Of a stretch of 64,000 bases of DNA, positions 13,205 through 25,150 are shown in pieces. How positions within the stretch are numbered: the first letter of the stretch is position 1; each line of letters opens with the position of its first letter. The DNA comes from Mycteria americana. Lineage: Eukaryota; Chordata; Aves; Ciconiiformes; Ciconiidae. The stretch spans positions 109,602,062 through 109,666,061 of the forward strand of contig NC_134367.1 of assembly GCF_035582795.1 (NCBI RefSeq). Direction: 5' to 3'. Both the position numbers and the translations under genes were made by a program. Under the pieces are notes generated by a model, which worked only from the letters and a program-made list of their open reading frames with translations, was not told the origin of the DNA and made no database searches.

Positions 13205-16200
13205 GAACAAAACTATGTATATAGGTATTTTGCACAGGTAGCAGGCTGTACTTTATCTTAGGAAATCCTGCCAGCAATTTCATTTGGATTCAGTATTTTT
13301 GTCCTTTTGTCTGCCTGGAACAATGACAAACTGCTACAGGTTTTATTTCTCCCAGACACTTGTGAATAATTGCTGTTACAAGAGAACCAAATGCTGACCA
13401 CCCAGCAGACTCCTGCAGTTTCCAGAGAATGTGGAGGTGAGCTGCGAGTGCTTGACATACCTCTGAATTTGGCCCCAAAGGATATTGAGTTTTGGACACA
13501 GCTGAGCACTACTCACATAACACTGAGCACCTTCTCCTCCCCCTGAGCGCATTAAGATCAGGAGAACTTGCATACCTAAATGGGTGCTGATGCATGCAAT
13601 GCTTGGGTACTCTACACATGCTTCTGGCATTTATTGGGTTTGAAGGCCCGGTGCATTCTGAGAGTGGGCTGAGTCCTTGGGCCCCCTGCTATTATCACCG
13701 AGGTAGGATTGAGCTGCCAAATTTCAATGTATGCAATTTCATGTCTGGATCTCAAAACCCTCCACATGACACCCATTGGTACCTGGAATCTGGATTTAAG
13801 GACCGTTTTTATTTTTCCATGTTACTACTTCTAAAAGTCCTAGTTGCCTTTCTTGCTTTGCAGAGAGTAATGCATAACTTGGCCACAAATATTACTTGTT
13901 ATTGCTTTAGAAAGACAAATGGTAGCCTTCTCTTCTTAAGTGTCTCTATAAGCCATAAGAGACATGTTCTCCTCAGTCCATTCAATGCTTTGATGGGAAG
14001 AATTACATTTTTCCTGTACAGAGCCATGTATAATTTATTTTTAATTTGTATGTATGGCACAGTTTTGTCTAGGGAGCCTGCTACTGCAGCTCTTGTAATT
14101 TAATATTTCAGGAAGATTAGGATAAAAAATGGTTTGGAGAAACTCTATGACAGCTTTATTACTTAGTTCTCTTTCTAACCATGAAAGTTAACCCAGGCTT
14201 CTTGCTTCCCCCATAGATACAATGTCTTTTTTTGGTTTGTTTCTGATTCTATTGGGGATCTTCCCCCAGTGACAGCTACTTGACCTATTTCAGGTGTGAG
14301 AGTGTATCAGCATAGATATAAAATGTAAGATATTTCTGCAGCAAAAATTGGTGATCAAAACCACGCTTGCAATAGTGACTGCTTATTTATCATACTTTCC
14401 CTGAAGAGCCTCAAAGTGTTATCAGTGGAAAGCCCGAGAAAGCTGTGTTTTCAAAAACTTGTGAGACTGAGAAAACATAATTGCTTCATTATATAAGAAT
14501 GGTTTATTGCAGCTTCTGTTACCTTGCTGTTTAACAGAGACAATGCTTGTGGTTTTAGCTTCTCAGCTCAGCTTTGGCACTATAAATTGTTCACCAAGAG
14601 TTTTTTATTGCCTTTTGTACTCAGCTGACATGAACGGTATCATCAGATGAATGCTTGATATCACACTAAAGCAGCTTAAAAAGTTCCTGTGCCTGAACCA
14701 GAGATCCCCATTGCACTGCAACAAACACAGTGATCAGCTGCATGCGCACACCTACTCTGTTCCAACACGATGTAAAATGAGTATGGGTAAGTCACTTTCA
14801 GCTACAGAAATTAGGAGTGTATGATGAACAGTTATTGCTAGAAGAAGCTGGGAGCAGGAACAGTAACTTTCCATCCACCTGATCACACCCAAATGATGCC
14901 CCTTTCAGTAAAATGGGGCATTGGGACTGGCACAAAGGAAGTCAGGATTGTTTAGGTATAGTTCACAGGTTTATGCCAAAATTAGGTCCATACTTACTTA
15001 AACTGTTTGGGACAAGGAATTCTTACTAGCCTCCCTCCTGTGTATGTACTTAGTATGAGGCACCCCAATCTTTGTGGGTCCCTAGAGATTAATAGAATAA
15101 TAATAATGTTGTGACTTTTAAAGATCTGTTGGTCCCAAGCTGAGAAAAAGAAATTGCCAGCTCACAGCCCCTCTCCATAAGTCTGGAATATGAAATAACA
15201 ACGATGATGGCTCACCATCTGTTCAGCAACTGATACGAAAAGGCTGGAGGATCTCAGTCCAGTTCTTAGCAGATGTCTATCCATAGCATCCATATCCTTC
15301 ATGGGTGTACTCACTTGTGTGCAGTCAGCTGTGTGGAAAAGGCAAGATTCAACACAGGGACTGCCTACACATTGCTTTTGCACACGTACATCTGTAAGTC
15401 CCTCCTTGGAGCAGCAACCTCATTTTCAAACTCCCTATATGCCCGTGTCCTGCTGACACAACGAAGAGCATTGTAGTAATTTGGATCAAACATGAGCCAC
15501 ATAGCAGATTGTTCTAGGGCCCCCACTGATATATATGACACCCCTTTAATTATGCCCATGAGAAGGCACTAGCAGGGAAAGCTCTGTAATAAATTATTCC
15601 CATTCTAATGATCTATTAACACCGCAGCTGAGAATTTTTCTGCTGGATGCACTCTCCCACTCCAGTTACATGTTCCTTCACTCTATCTGTAAGCTGTACC
15701 AACTTTTCAATTTCACTTTAAAAAGTCAAACATTGCACCTGCAAGTCTTAGTTCATTTAGGGGTCTGCATTCAGAGCTTCACCAGTCTGTTGACTGTACA
15801 GCAAATTGTTAAGTCACTTCAGTGTTTCTATGGAAACAGAAAAATGGCTGTTAATTTTAAAATACACAACAGGATATGCCTTCCAGATGAGTTACTTTAT
15901 ATTTGATTGGGTGTTTGCTTTTCTCACCTGCACTACAAGGTTTTGATTGCCTCTAATCTTGCTGAATGTAGTGAGCTGGATCAAGCTGGCTCAGGCCTCC
16001 TGCACAGACCTTATGCAGTCAAGGGCTTTACAGGAAAGCTCTGTACTGGGAGGTCTACTCGTAACCACGCAGATACTTTTCCCTGGACTAATTTCACAGG
16101 CAGTTGAGATTCCCAGCTTCAGTCTTCCAGCCTTGGGAAGATCAGCAGTCCTGTGCAGAGGCTGCTGGGGGACCTGCTCCTGTTCTTGCTGGAAATACTG

Positions 16201-16415
16201 TGAGGGGCAGCTGGCCTTGTGCTCCCTTGTCACACGTTAAGCCAGTCTGGAGGTCTGTGTAGCAAAGGAAAAATGGGCCATCTTTGCCTGATAAGAGAAT
16301 AAGAAACAGAAGAAAGCCAAGGGGTGGTGAGGGAAGGATGGGAGAAAATTGGCAATGTATCCTGTATCTGAACAGAGGGGCAGCTCATATTTGACCAGGA
16401 AGAGATACTCATAAA
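13205..16415. other. Intergenic sequence, no gene recognised
   Basis: AT-rich unique sequence. A 169-residue frame at 13594-14103 (+) shows no recognisable domain and no splice or codon evidence. No RNA gene or clear repeat was seen. Confidence 0.55.
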
Positions 16416-16546
16416 CTGTGGGAAGTAACAAGATGGAGAACGGACAGGAACCACGGCTGTCCTTGAGTTACACAGGCTAGCTGGGGAACCCAAACAGCTT
16501 TTTACCTTTGAGCACTCCATGGGCATCACTAACAACAGATACATCT
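16416..16546 (+). repeat. Unidentified repeat, copy A of a diverged pair
   Basis: This block matches copy B (17139-17265) in order and spacing: shared landmarks are CTGTG..AAG, GGAGA.CAG, CGGCTG, TTA/TTAT-ACAGGCT, GGAAC, AGCTT and the TTTGAGCACTCCATG / TCTGAGCGCTCTATG pair. No known family was recognised. The orientation given is arbitrary. Confidence 0.6.
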
Positions 16547-16734
16547 CAGGATCTACAAAACCACCCATGCCAAATACCCTTTTCTTCCCCTCAAATACCA
16601 AATAGGACTATGCTAGTCTTAGAAAATGCACTGAGACAGTAAGGCTAGAAGTTCCTGAGTCACTGGCAACTGAAGGCTAGAGATGTATTCTGAGGAAGAG
16701 TCACTATTGATTTTCCTTGTTCTTGTACTCACCC

Positions 16735-16835
16735 CAGGCATCCTTTCTTGGCCACTGCCCAGGGACAAGATGCTGAGCCAGATGGACCTTTAACTCTGAG
16801 CAAGTACGGCCTTTCTGATGTTCCTGTGTAAAGTA
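16735..16835 (+). mobile_element. Old CR1-type LINE 3' end
   Basis: The sequence GGCCACTGCCCAGGGACAAG, ATGCTGAGCCAGATGGACCT and the following TTAACTCTGAGCAAGTACGG, CCTTTCTGATGTTCC matches the widespread amniote CR1/L3-type 3' end ('ACTGGGCTAGATGGACCTTTGGTCTGACCCAGTATGGC...TTCTTATGTTC'). Only the terminal ~100 bases remain, as is normal for 5'-truncated CR1 copies. It is diverged, so the insertion is old. Confidence 0.7.
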
Positions 16836-17138
16836 TGACAAACTGGCAGTTACAAAAAGCAGTAGAACATTTTAATTTATTGCTGACAAAAATGTCAGTT
16901 TAATATCCATTATACCAATCCTTAGAATTCCTGATACATACTTCTGTTTTTCTAATGAAAACAACAATACTCATTAAAAGCAAAAATACTCAGAAGCATG
17001 CTATTCACTAGCTCCTTGATCAGCTATTGCTTCTAAATTTTCTAATTTTCTTCTAGTTTTTCACATTAAAACCACAAGAAAAGGTATAACTGGTATTGCA
17101 ATGAGGAGTCACTAGAAGAGCAATTCCTACCAACCTCT

Positions 17139-17265
17139 CTGTGAAGAATTTGGAGAGCAGCCTGGAACGGCTGCTTTTCTTGGATTATACAGGCTTGTTT
17201 GGAACACAGATAGCTTGTCTTCCTCTGAGCGCTCTATGAGGGTATCAAACCACAGACATGTGTGT
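17139..17265 (+). repeat. Unidentified repeat, copy B of a diverged pair
   Basis: Same orientation as copy A, about 720 bases downstream, with scattered substitutions and small indels. The CR1-type tail at 16735-16835 lies between the two copies, so either a local duplication or two independent insertions of one family could explain the pair. Confidence 0.6.
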
Positions 17266-20200
17266 TTACCATTGCGGTTGCACACAGTACCTGATAGGGA
17301 AATAGCCTCACTAGCTGCTGTCTAATCTATCTGTCAAGACTGGCTTTCCATTAATAAATGTGATGTTTGCAATGCAATTCCCATGAGGCTTCAAGTGAGC
17401 TCACCATTTCTTTACTGTCTATCCTACAGCATTACATAGTATTGCTATAATCAATTAAACAGATGTCCAGAGTGAAATGATCTCTGTGCACTACTCCCTG
17501 ACTTCATCTGGGTGCTTTCAGATTTAAGTAATTAATATTCCTAGAGCACATTTTAATCTTTGAGCGACAAGCCTTATAGCACCCAAATAGAAATGTGTTT
17601 GCTATGTTAACCTGTCTGACAGCAGTGTGAAATGGGAATACTGATTTGAAAGGACAAGTAAGAGTAAATTGTCTCAAGGAACAGGCCAACCAGAGAAATG
17701 ACGTGACAGGGCACAAAAAAACAATAGTGTGATTCCAACTGAGTGATGAATTTGGCCTACTCATTGATGTCAACAAGATTTTGTTGTCATTAGTAAGGAA
17801 ATGAAGGTTGATTTTCACGGTCTAGGATTGCTGAAGCCCTCAGTAGACAATCTTTTGAACATGATTTGTAGACTTTTTTCTAGAACACTTCTGTATAATT
17901 AAAAGCTGCCAGTTGAAGACTGCTAGTTTTAATCTTTATGGCATCTTTCGAAAGAGTTTTGTGGATTTTTAAGTTACTTTTTTGAGGCAAAACATCCAAA
18001 ATTATTTCCTCATTATTCCTTTGAAAGCAAATAACTAATGGCAGGTACCTGACAAGGACAACAACCCAAGTCCAGAAAAGACTAAAACTTACCTTCCTGG
18101 GAATGTGACAGTTCATAGCACAGAACAATACAAGGTAAACAGCAGACTGTCTACCCTAAGTAAATAGTTAAAATATGCCCTCCCTCCCATCTCTGGGTTC
18201 ATTAATTTCATAAGCTGGTGGGACAACGTTGTTATAAATTAAGTACTAAGACTTAAGTACAAACACAGTTGATATAAGTGAACACAAAGGCTGTGAGTCA
18301 CTGAACCTGCACTGGTGGCTGTGTGTCAGTGAGAACAAATGGATCGTCCTATGTTTACACTGAGGACATGGAGAGAAGGAAGTTTGATTTGAAAGTCACA
18401 GCAGTAATTAAGTGTCAAAATCTTGGTGTTGGGGCTCAACTCCATCCAATGCACCAATTTCTCTGTCCTTTCAGCTGGAAGTGCACACTGAATCACATTT
18501 CTTGCAGTAAATGATTCAATAGCTGCTGGTCCCTTGGCCTTAGATCAACTGGCTGAGAAATCCACACTTGAGCTTCCTGAGTAAGCTGTTGGAGCTGTGT
18601 ACTGGGATTGCTCAAAGAATATCTTCTCTGAGGGATAAATGACAATTTTTGTATGTGTTGTGTATATAGATCTTTTAGGTAGAACTGGTGGCATGGCCTG
18701 CAATTAAGATGTCTCCTTACTTTTGATGTCTTACAACTTGGACACATTTCAGTGACATAGGCTAATCTTTCCTATGTTGGCTGAGTTTTAATTAGTTTTG
18801 AAGGTTCATCCAAAATGGAAATATATTAAAGAAAAATATATTTAAAATATATTTAGTCCAAATTAACAGACCCGTCTTCTGCTTCTGAAGAGTTGTTGCA
18901 CATCCCTGTCACAGGGCTGTCACTTCTAATAAAGAATATAGCTGAAATACCAGATTCACTGCAGTAAAAGCAAAATCATCATTAGCTCCAAAGGGAATAG
19001 CATTTCATTGTACAAGTAAAATGTACTGTTTTGTGGTAGTGCAGTTTTGTTTTCCTTAACAAAGAAATGGGTACTTGAATTCAGCTCTACCCTTTTCACC
19101 TAAACACAGATACTCCTCAAGCATTTCCCTCAGGACTGTTCAGTAGAGTTCATTGCTTTCTAGGTGAAAAACAAAACGTAAAGCTTTAAACAGGGTTGAG
19201 GTTTTAGGGTGCTTTTGTAAAGATACTTTTGATAATTTTGATAAAAGCTTTTGTTTTTCTACTCCAAAATTAAAGCTAACAGTGACCATTTTTAAAATTA
19301 AAACGCAGCTGATAATGTTAAAATGGACCACTGTCACACAAATATTTTCAAAACAATTTTGGATAACATGAAAGTATCACAAGGCTGTTTTAATTTTGAA
19401 GCTGTTCAAGTTCTTTGCTTTAAAAACACTGACCATTTTTTAAGTTTTATTCAGCTTGTGTGTAAGGTCCACCCCCACAGAAAGCTACATCGTTTCCCAA
19501 GTCTACCCAGATGAAGTTTTGAGCAGAGCTTTCCCTTCCATTAGGAGGGCAAACCTGATTCTGCAGAAGCCAACATAATCCTCTCCACATTACTACTAAA
19601 GCACTTGTAAAACAGATTCTCCTAGTGAGGCAGTCACATTAGGAACAGTTTCGGGTCATGCCAAGTACTGCTAGAGAGATAAGTTAACATTATCTTGTAA
19701 AAATATCTTAACAGACAATCACAAAGTACTATTTAAAAAAAAAAATTATTATTGCTTTTGGTTTTGGGGACTGAGCCAAATAATGTTTAAAAAGCAGATG
19801 GGTCTCAGCTTGGTCCTTTTAGTGTAAGTTGGATGTACTGTGTTGAGCAAATGCCTAATAACTCTGTGGGTGTTCGCTTAGAAATGGCATTTAGATTAAA
19901 CACTGCTTCAGTGTCTGTACTTTAAAGGGTCAAGTGGTGGTGTTGAATTTGAAAGAGAATGAATGTCAAATGCTCGTGTTGGTCATTTAGAAAAGGCAAA
20001 ACTTTTAAAATCTGCTTTTAGAGAACAGTAAGACTACAGCAGCAAATAAAACTCAGGAATGTGGCAGTGACAGCGTAGCTTATGCACCAATGTATACAAA
20101 GAGATGATACCTGATGTGCAAAGAACGGCTCACATTTCTGAGTACTGTTAGATGAGATCTGTTGGCTGCCGAGATATTTCTAAGCTGGATGTAAGGCCAA

Positions 20201-23200
20201 GGTGAAAAGCATTTGCTGTGCTGTTGAAGAAATACACCCTCGAACTGTTACACTGTGAAGTTCACTTTGTGATATTAGAGTAGTCTAATAAACTACCTAG
20301 AGGTGGTTCCTGGATGGAAAGCTCATATTTGGATTCAGCTTTTAGGCACGCATAGTCATGATCCAGAGTTCTGATTCAATCTCCAACCTAATTTAGCACA
20401 ACACTGGGCAAAAACTTTGAATTATTTCAGAGCATTCAAATGAGAAAACCAAACCCCTGTCAATGATGCAGCTTTGCGCAGTCAGGAGCAGGTCAATATA
20501 TGGAAATCTGCAACAAGGAGACCTTTGTGTTCTTTACAGTGAATCTCCTTTTCACTGTCCAGGTATTTCTGGCTGAGTATGGATTCCAGAACTGGACCTT
20601 ATACATGTTGAATATAAATGAAAGGCTACTTTCCATCTTGATACAAATATCAGCTGCAAGTCAGTTTTCATACTCTCTTAGATCAACCTCGCCGAGAGAC
20701 TCAGTTATGATGCTGTAATTCCTCTTTGCTCATGACAATGCTGTGGAAAACACTGGCCTTACCTTTTCAACACTACCTGAGCAATACAATAAGCATGGGA
20801 GGTTTTGACAGCATCTCCTCCGAACTCTCTGGAAACAGAGTTTGCTGGGAACACCTCAAAAAGCAGGTCAGAAATCTGAGTTTATAGAAGGGATTCTTAC
20901 TCAGTTTATCTGTCCTACATGTTTTTGTAAATCTTATCTTTACTAATAAAACAGCAAGCACAGAGGAATGAGCTGGATTCTGTCCTGTCTCTGGCACTAC
21001 TGGTAGAACTGTCAGCTCAGTGCTATTTGTAGATTTTCTCTTGCTTGGGTAATGTGAGAGACAGAACATGTTTCTCAGGAAGGGGATGAGTCTGTGGGTC
21101 AGATTCTCTGCTGTAATACAGACTCAGTGCTTTCAAAGTGAGCATTATGGCACAGTCATGCTCCAAAAGTCATGGTGATCTTCCATACTCCATCTACTCA
21201 ATGGTTTTCAGATTAAGCCCTCAATTTTTCAAGCTTAAAAGACAAATGTCAGGACTATGGAGCCAAATTTTTTGCTAATGTAGTTTAAAGCAGCATCAAT
21301 TTATATAAAATTACAGGACATGAATCTCTTTTAAAAAGACCTGCCGATTTTCCTCTATCTTATTTTCTTATTCTTTATCTTATTTAGGCTTCTTACAGAG
21401 TTATTTTTAGTTAGCATGTAAACCAATTTTCCTGCTTTCTGGAGGAAAAGCCAGCCTGGTGTAGGGCCCTCAGGATCACACCTAGCACCTTTCGGTAAGG
21501 GGATCAAACTGGCTGCTTTTCATTAAAATCAGTAAATAGTTTTAAAGGAGTGTATATAGTCCCAGTAGGTCTGCCAATTGACTACATGCTTTCAGAATTT
21601 TTTTGACAAATACAGTTTCATTTTTACTTCCTTCACCTTTACCAGCTTTTTCCAGTACCTCCTTTGACATCTCAGCTTCTTACCACACGTCACTATTGCT
21701 AACTGAGGTTAAGAGATATCCCCCAAAGCTTTTCTTCTGAAAGTTCATGCAAGTATATCCTTTGTTTCCTTTTCAGTACATTACTTTTCCTTAATTTCTC
21801 CTTTTACTGCCTGATGGGCCAGTGGCACCAGCTCTGTGTTTGCTAGCTCTCACTGTCTGAATCGCAGCACAGTCAGACATGGCAGCAACTGAACACAGGA
21901 CAATCTAAATCCAATATTGGAACAGATATTACAGTGGCTTACACTGTAAGGAGAACTATAGAAGACTTATCACCTGTAACTATTATGCAGGCCAATATAT
22001 GTAGGAACACACCAGGAAGTCAACAGTTCTTTTGCTAGGGACAGTCTAACTTAGAGGAGCTAATAATCAGGAATCTCCACAATCCAGCGTACTCTCAATT
22101 ACATCTAGAATCAGTGGTAGTTGCAGATATGCTGCACCTATATAGTACTCTCCTCCAAGAGAAATCAGATATGGGAGACAGTCTATCAGATCATCTGCTA
22201 TCACCCTTGCTGCAAGCAGTGAAAAATTTTCCCTTACAATATAATACCAATCGTCTTAAAAGTATCTATTTCAGGCATATTTTGGAAGGGGAGTGGAGGC
22301 AGATATACCTTCTGCAGTTCTAAGTAAATGTCAACATGTTGAACAGGAAATTTGTGGTGTGCTCATTGAAGTGCTCAGAGCTAGATCTGGATTAGTTTTG
22401 GAAGAGAATTCAGGGTCTGTGTCTGCAGAGGAGCTGAGGTCCAACTATACCAGCCAGTGCCGAGACAGCCAGTCTAGAACTATAGCTCTGACTTCAAGAT
22501 CTAGTTTTTGACTTATGGAATACTTTGCATGTCATCATTCCCAATGGTGTTACCAGTTGCAAAGACAAGGTTTAAAATAAAAAGGAGAATCCTTTTTTCT
22601 TTTCTTTGTTTTATCTGCTAATGTGGCATTAGAAGAAGAAGAAAGTTATGAAGGTAAGGAAGAAATAATACTTCCATTCTGAAAGCACTTCAATTCACTT
22701 CAATCACTTCAATTCAGCACTGACCTGGTGGCTATGAAAAAGAGGATCTTTGGAAGCTACAGTTATGCTGCTTCCATGCCATCACCACCTATAATGTTTC
22801 ATAATGGCTTTAACACAATGCCTCTCCAGGTATAAAGAAATGCCAGAGAAAAGAATGCACCGGTAGTTTTTCAGTAGGAGGGAGAGGTTAAGCAGAACAT
22901 TTTAACTCGTGTCCCATCCTCCTTTCTTCTCCTTTCCTTTCCCATTACGATTGAGACTTACATATTTTATATACAAAAATGCTATTTACATGAAGGAAAA
23001 AACACAGCCTACCTGCTAGATAGCAAACATAAACAGTATTTCAGAAAAGCAATAATGTGGGAAATGACTTAACATGTGTGATTCAGCCTGTGTTCTAACA
23101 TAGATATTGGCATTACCAAGGCCACTGCTACAGCAGATGTAGTTAGCACAGAGGATCACGTACTTGGCTGCAACACACAGCTTCTCGGTACCTTGTTGCA

Positions 23201-25106
23201 CACTAAACTCTCCAGGCCCAAGAAATATATGGGAAGAGACCCTCAGAAACCAACGGAGCAAGAGGTTATAATGCAGAGAAACACTTGGGGCTTAGGCATC
23301 TGAGTGGCTGATGCACCAAAGCTCAGCATCTGTCTCTGGTCTTGCAGGAATGGTCTTCCACTGCACTGTGATATAGCAACAGGATAGCATGAAGAGGAGG
23401 TCTTAGTCAGGGCTTACACTACTGTTCTGCAGACAAGGCACAGGTAAGCCAGGCAATGTTTCTGGGGTCAGGTAAAGACAGCAGGTGAGCTGCCTGGCTC
23501 AGATATTAATGAATGATATCTACCCATGTTGAAAGCCCCAGTGGGGATCATTAACAGGGATACAAATGATGCCCAAGGTTGCACTTGTGCAATTTTTTCT
23601 GAAAGCCTGAGACACCTTTTTCTTACTGGCATCCCATTGCTACTAAACGAATAACTTATTCGTTGATGGTTGTGCATCAAGTAAGCCATCTTTCGTCATA
23701 TCTCCCCCAGTGTGATATGGTTCATGCTCTTACTGACTTTTCCTCCCCTCATTTCCCCATCTCCTCTGTGCTAAATCTTTTCTGCTCTTCTTCGTCTGAC
23801 AAAGGGGACTGCGTACACCCAGCAAGCAGTGCCATACCCGTTGGGCCTGCTGTTGCTAAGAGACTAAGTGAAGAGAGGGAGAGAGACCCTGCCCACACAA
23901 TTTCCCCTACAGATCCTAATATTCCTCCTATTGCTACTCTCCATTCCTACTGAGATACTGTTGATGCAACCTTGGTATCAACAGATCCATAGGGTTGTTA
24001 TGGGATGTTTTCTCCCCCTGACCAGCACTACCAAGAAAGTTCTGAAATACAAAAAGCACTACAGTAGACAGCATGTCATTAGGGAATTAGCATTGATAGC
24101 AGATGCAAACTACTCTCTTGTGAGACACTACTAAGGCCAGAACAGGTAGGAGATCTTGCCACAGACTAGAAGGCACATGTAGACCAAGTGTGAGGTTCAC
24201 AAAAATATCCTTGGAAAGCCAAGCTAAAAGCAGGCCATTAGAGGTCCAGGCAACTGGCAGAGTGCTGGACTGGATGGATTCCTGCTCTACTGCAGGAAGT
24301 CCCTCCATATCTTAATAATTATGATTTTATTTCAGTGTTCAGATTGCTTACCCTTTCTGTTCAGAAAGGAGGGGAGTTCACTGAAAGTATATTTCTGGCA
24401 GAAGTCTCTCATGCCTATAGAAAGGATAGCAAGCTCCAAATGATGACAAATCTATTGACATGGGAAAATATGGGGGAAGTTTTTAAAACTCTCCTGAAGT
24501 ATTGTCATGTTGCTAGGCTGAGAGAGTTATCAAATCACTTCTGTCCCTGACAGTAGTGACAGACTTTTGCAGAATCATAATAGCTCACAATTGTGAAGCC
24601 TGTTTGCTGCCTATATCTTTCAGGCACACAGCCTACAACTTGCTAGATTTTTAGTTCTCCATTAAATTGGGGTCAGTGATGAATATGCATGGATAGAATT
24701 CAACCACCATACCAGAACCATGCAATACGCAAGTGGGTAATGTCATGATACCTTTTTATGTGCACAGAAATAGCTAGGCTGGAAAGCTTTCCTGCTGAAC
24801 ACAAGGCATATGGACAATAGATAATGGAGACAGAGAGAAGACTATCTCAATATCTCAAAAAAGACTAAAGGTTAGGAACTGGCCAGCAAAGAGCTCCAGG
24901 ACTGTGAACTGATTTTATAGAGTGAGTAGAGCCTGGTGTACAGCAGCGAACAACTTCAGAAGTACCCTTGAGAATTTTGTTAATTAACAAGAGGGAGCAA
25001 AGAGATTTGGGACCTGCCAGTCGAAACCTGGAATTTCTGTTGTCTTGGCAAGTTTAATTTTCTGTTCATGAGCAAGACAGGGTGACCTATTTGATGTCTG
25101 TCTAAG
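17266..25106. other. Intergenic AT-rich sequence, no gene recognised
   Basis: No coding exon or RNA gene was recognised. One short tandem array at 22686-22714 is annotated separately. Several open frames of 60-100 codons occur, as expected by chance. Confidence 0.6.
22686..22714 (+). repeat. Short tandem repeat, unit CACTTCAATT, three copies
   Basis: Three direct copies of 10, 9 and 10 bases: CACTTCAATT, CACTTCAAT, CACTTCAATT, followed by a partial CA.CAC. Confidence 0.85.
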
Positions 25107-25150
25107 AAAGGCACAACTAGATGTCACACTAGCCATCTAGTTGTGCCTTT
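25107..25150. repeat. Perfect 17-bp inverted repeat with 10-base spacer
   Basis: The left arm AAAGGCACAACTAGATG (25107-25123) is the exact reverse complement of the right arm CATCTAGTTGTGCCTTT (25134-25150); the loop is TCACACTAGC. One further G:T wobble pair extends the stem in RNA. The 44-base total is short for a microRNA precursor. A fold-back duplication during repair, or a remnant of a transposon terminus, are alternatives. Confidence 0.95.

Noticed and set aside
13594..14103. 169-codon + strand frame
   Set aside because: No domain, signal peptide or splice context recognised; a chance frame is the simplest reading.
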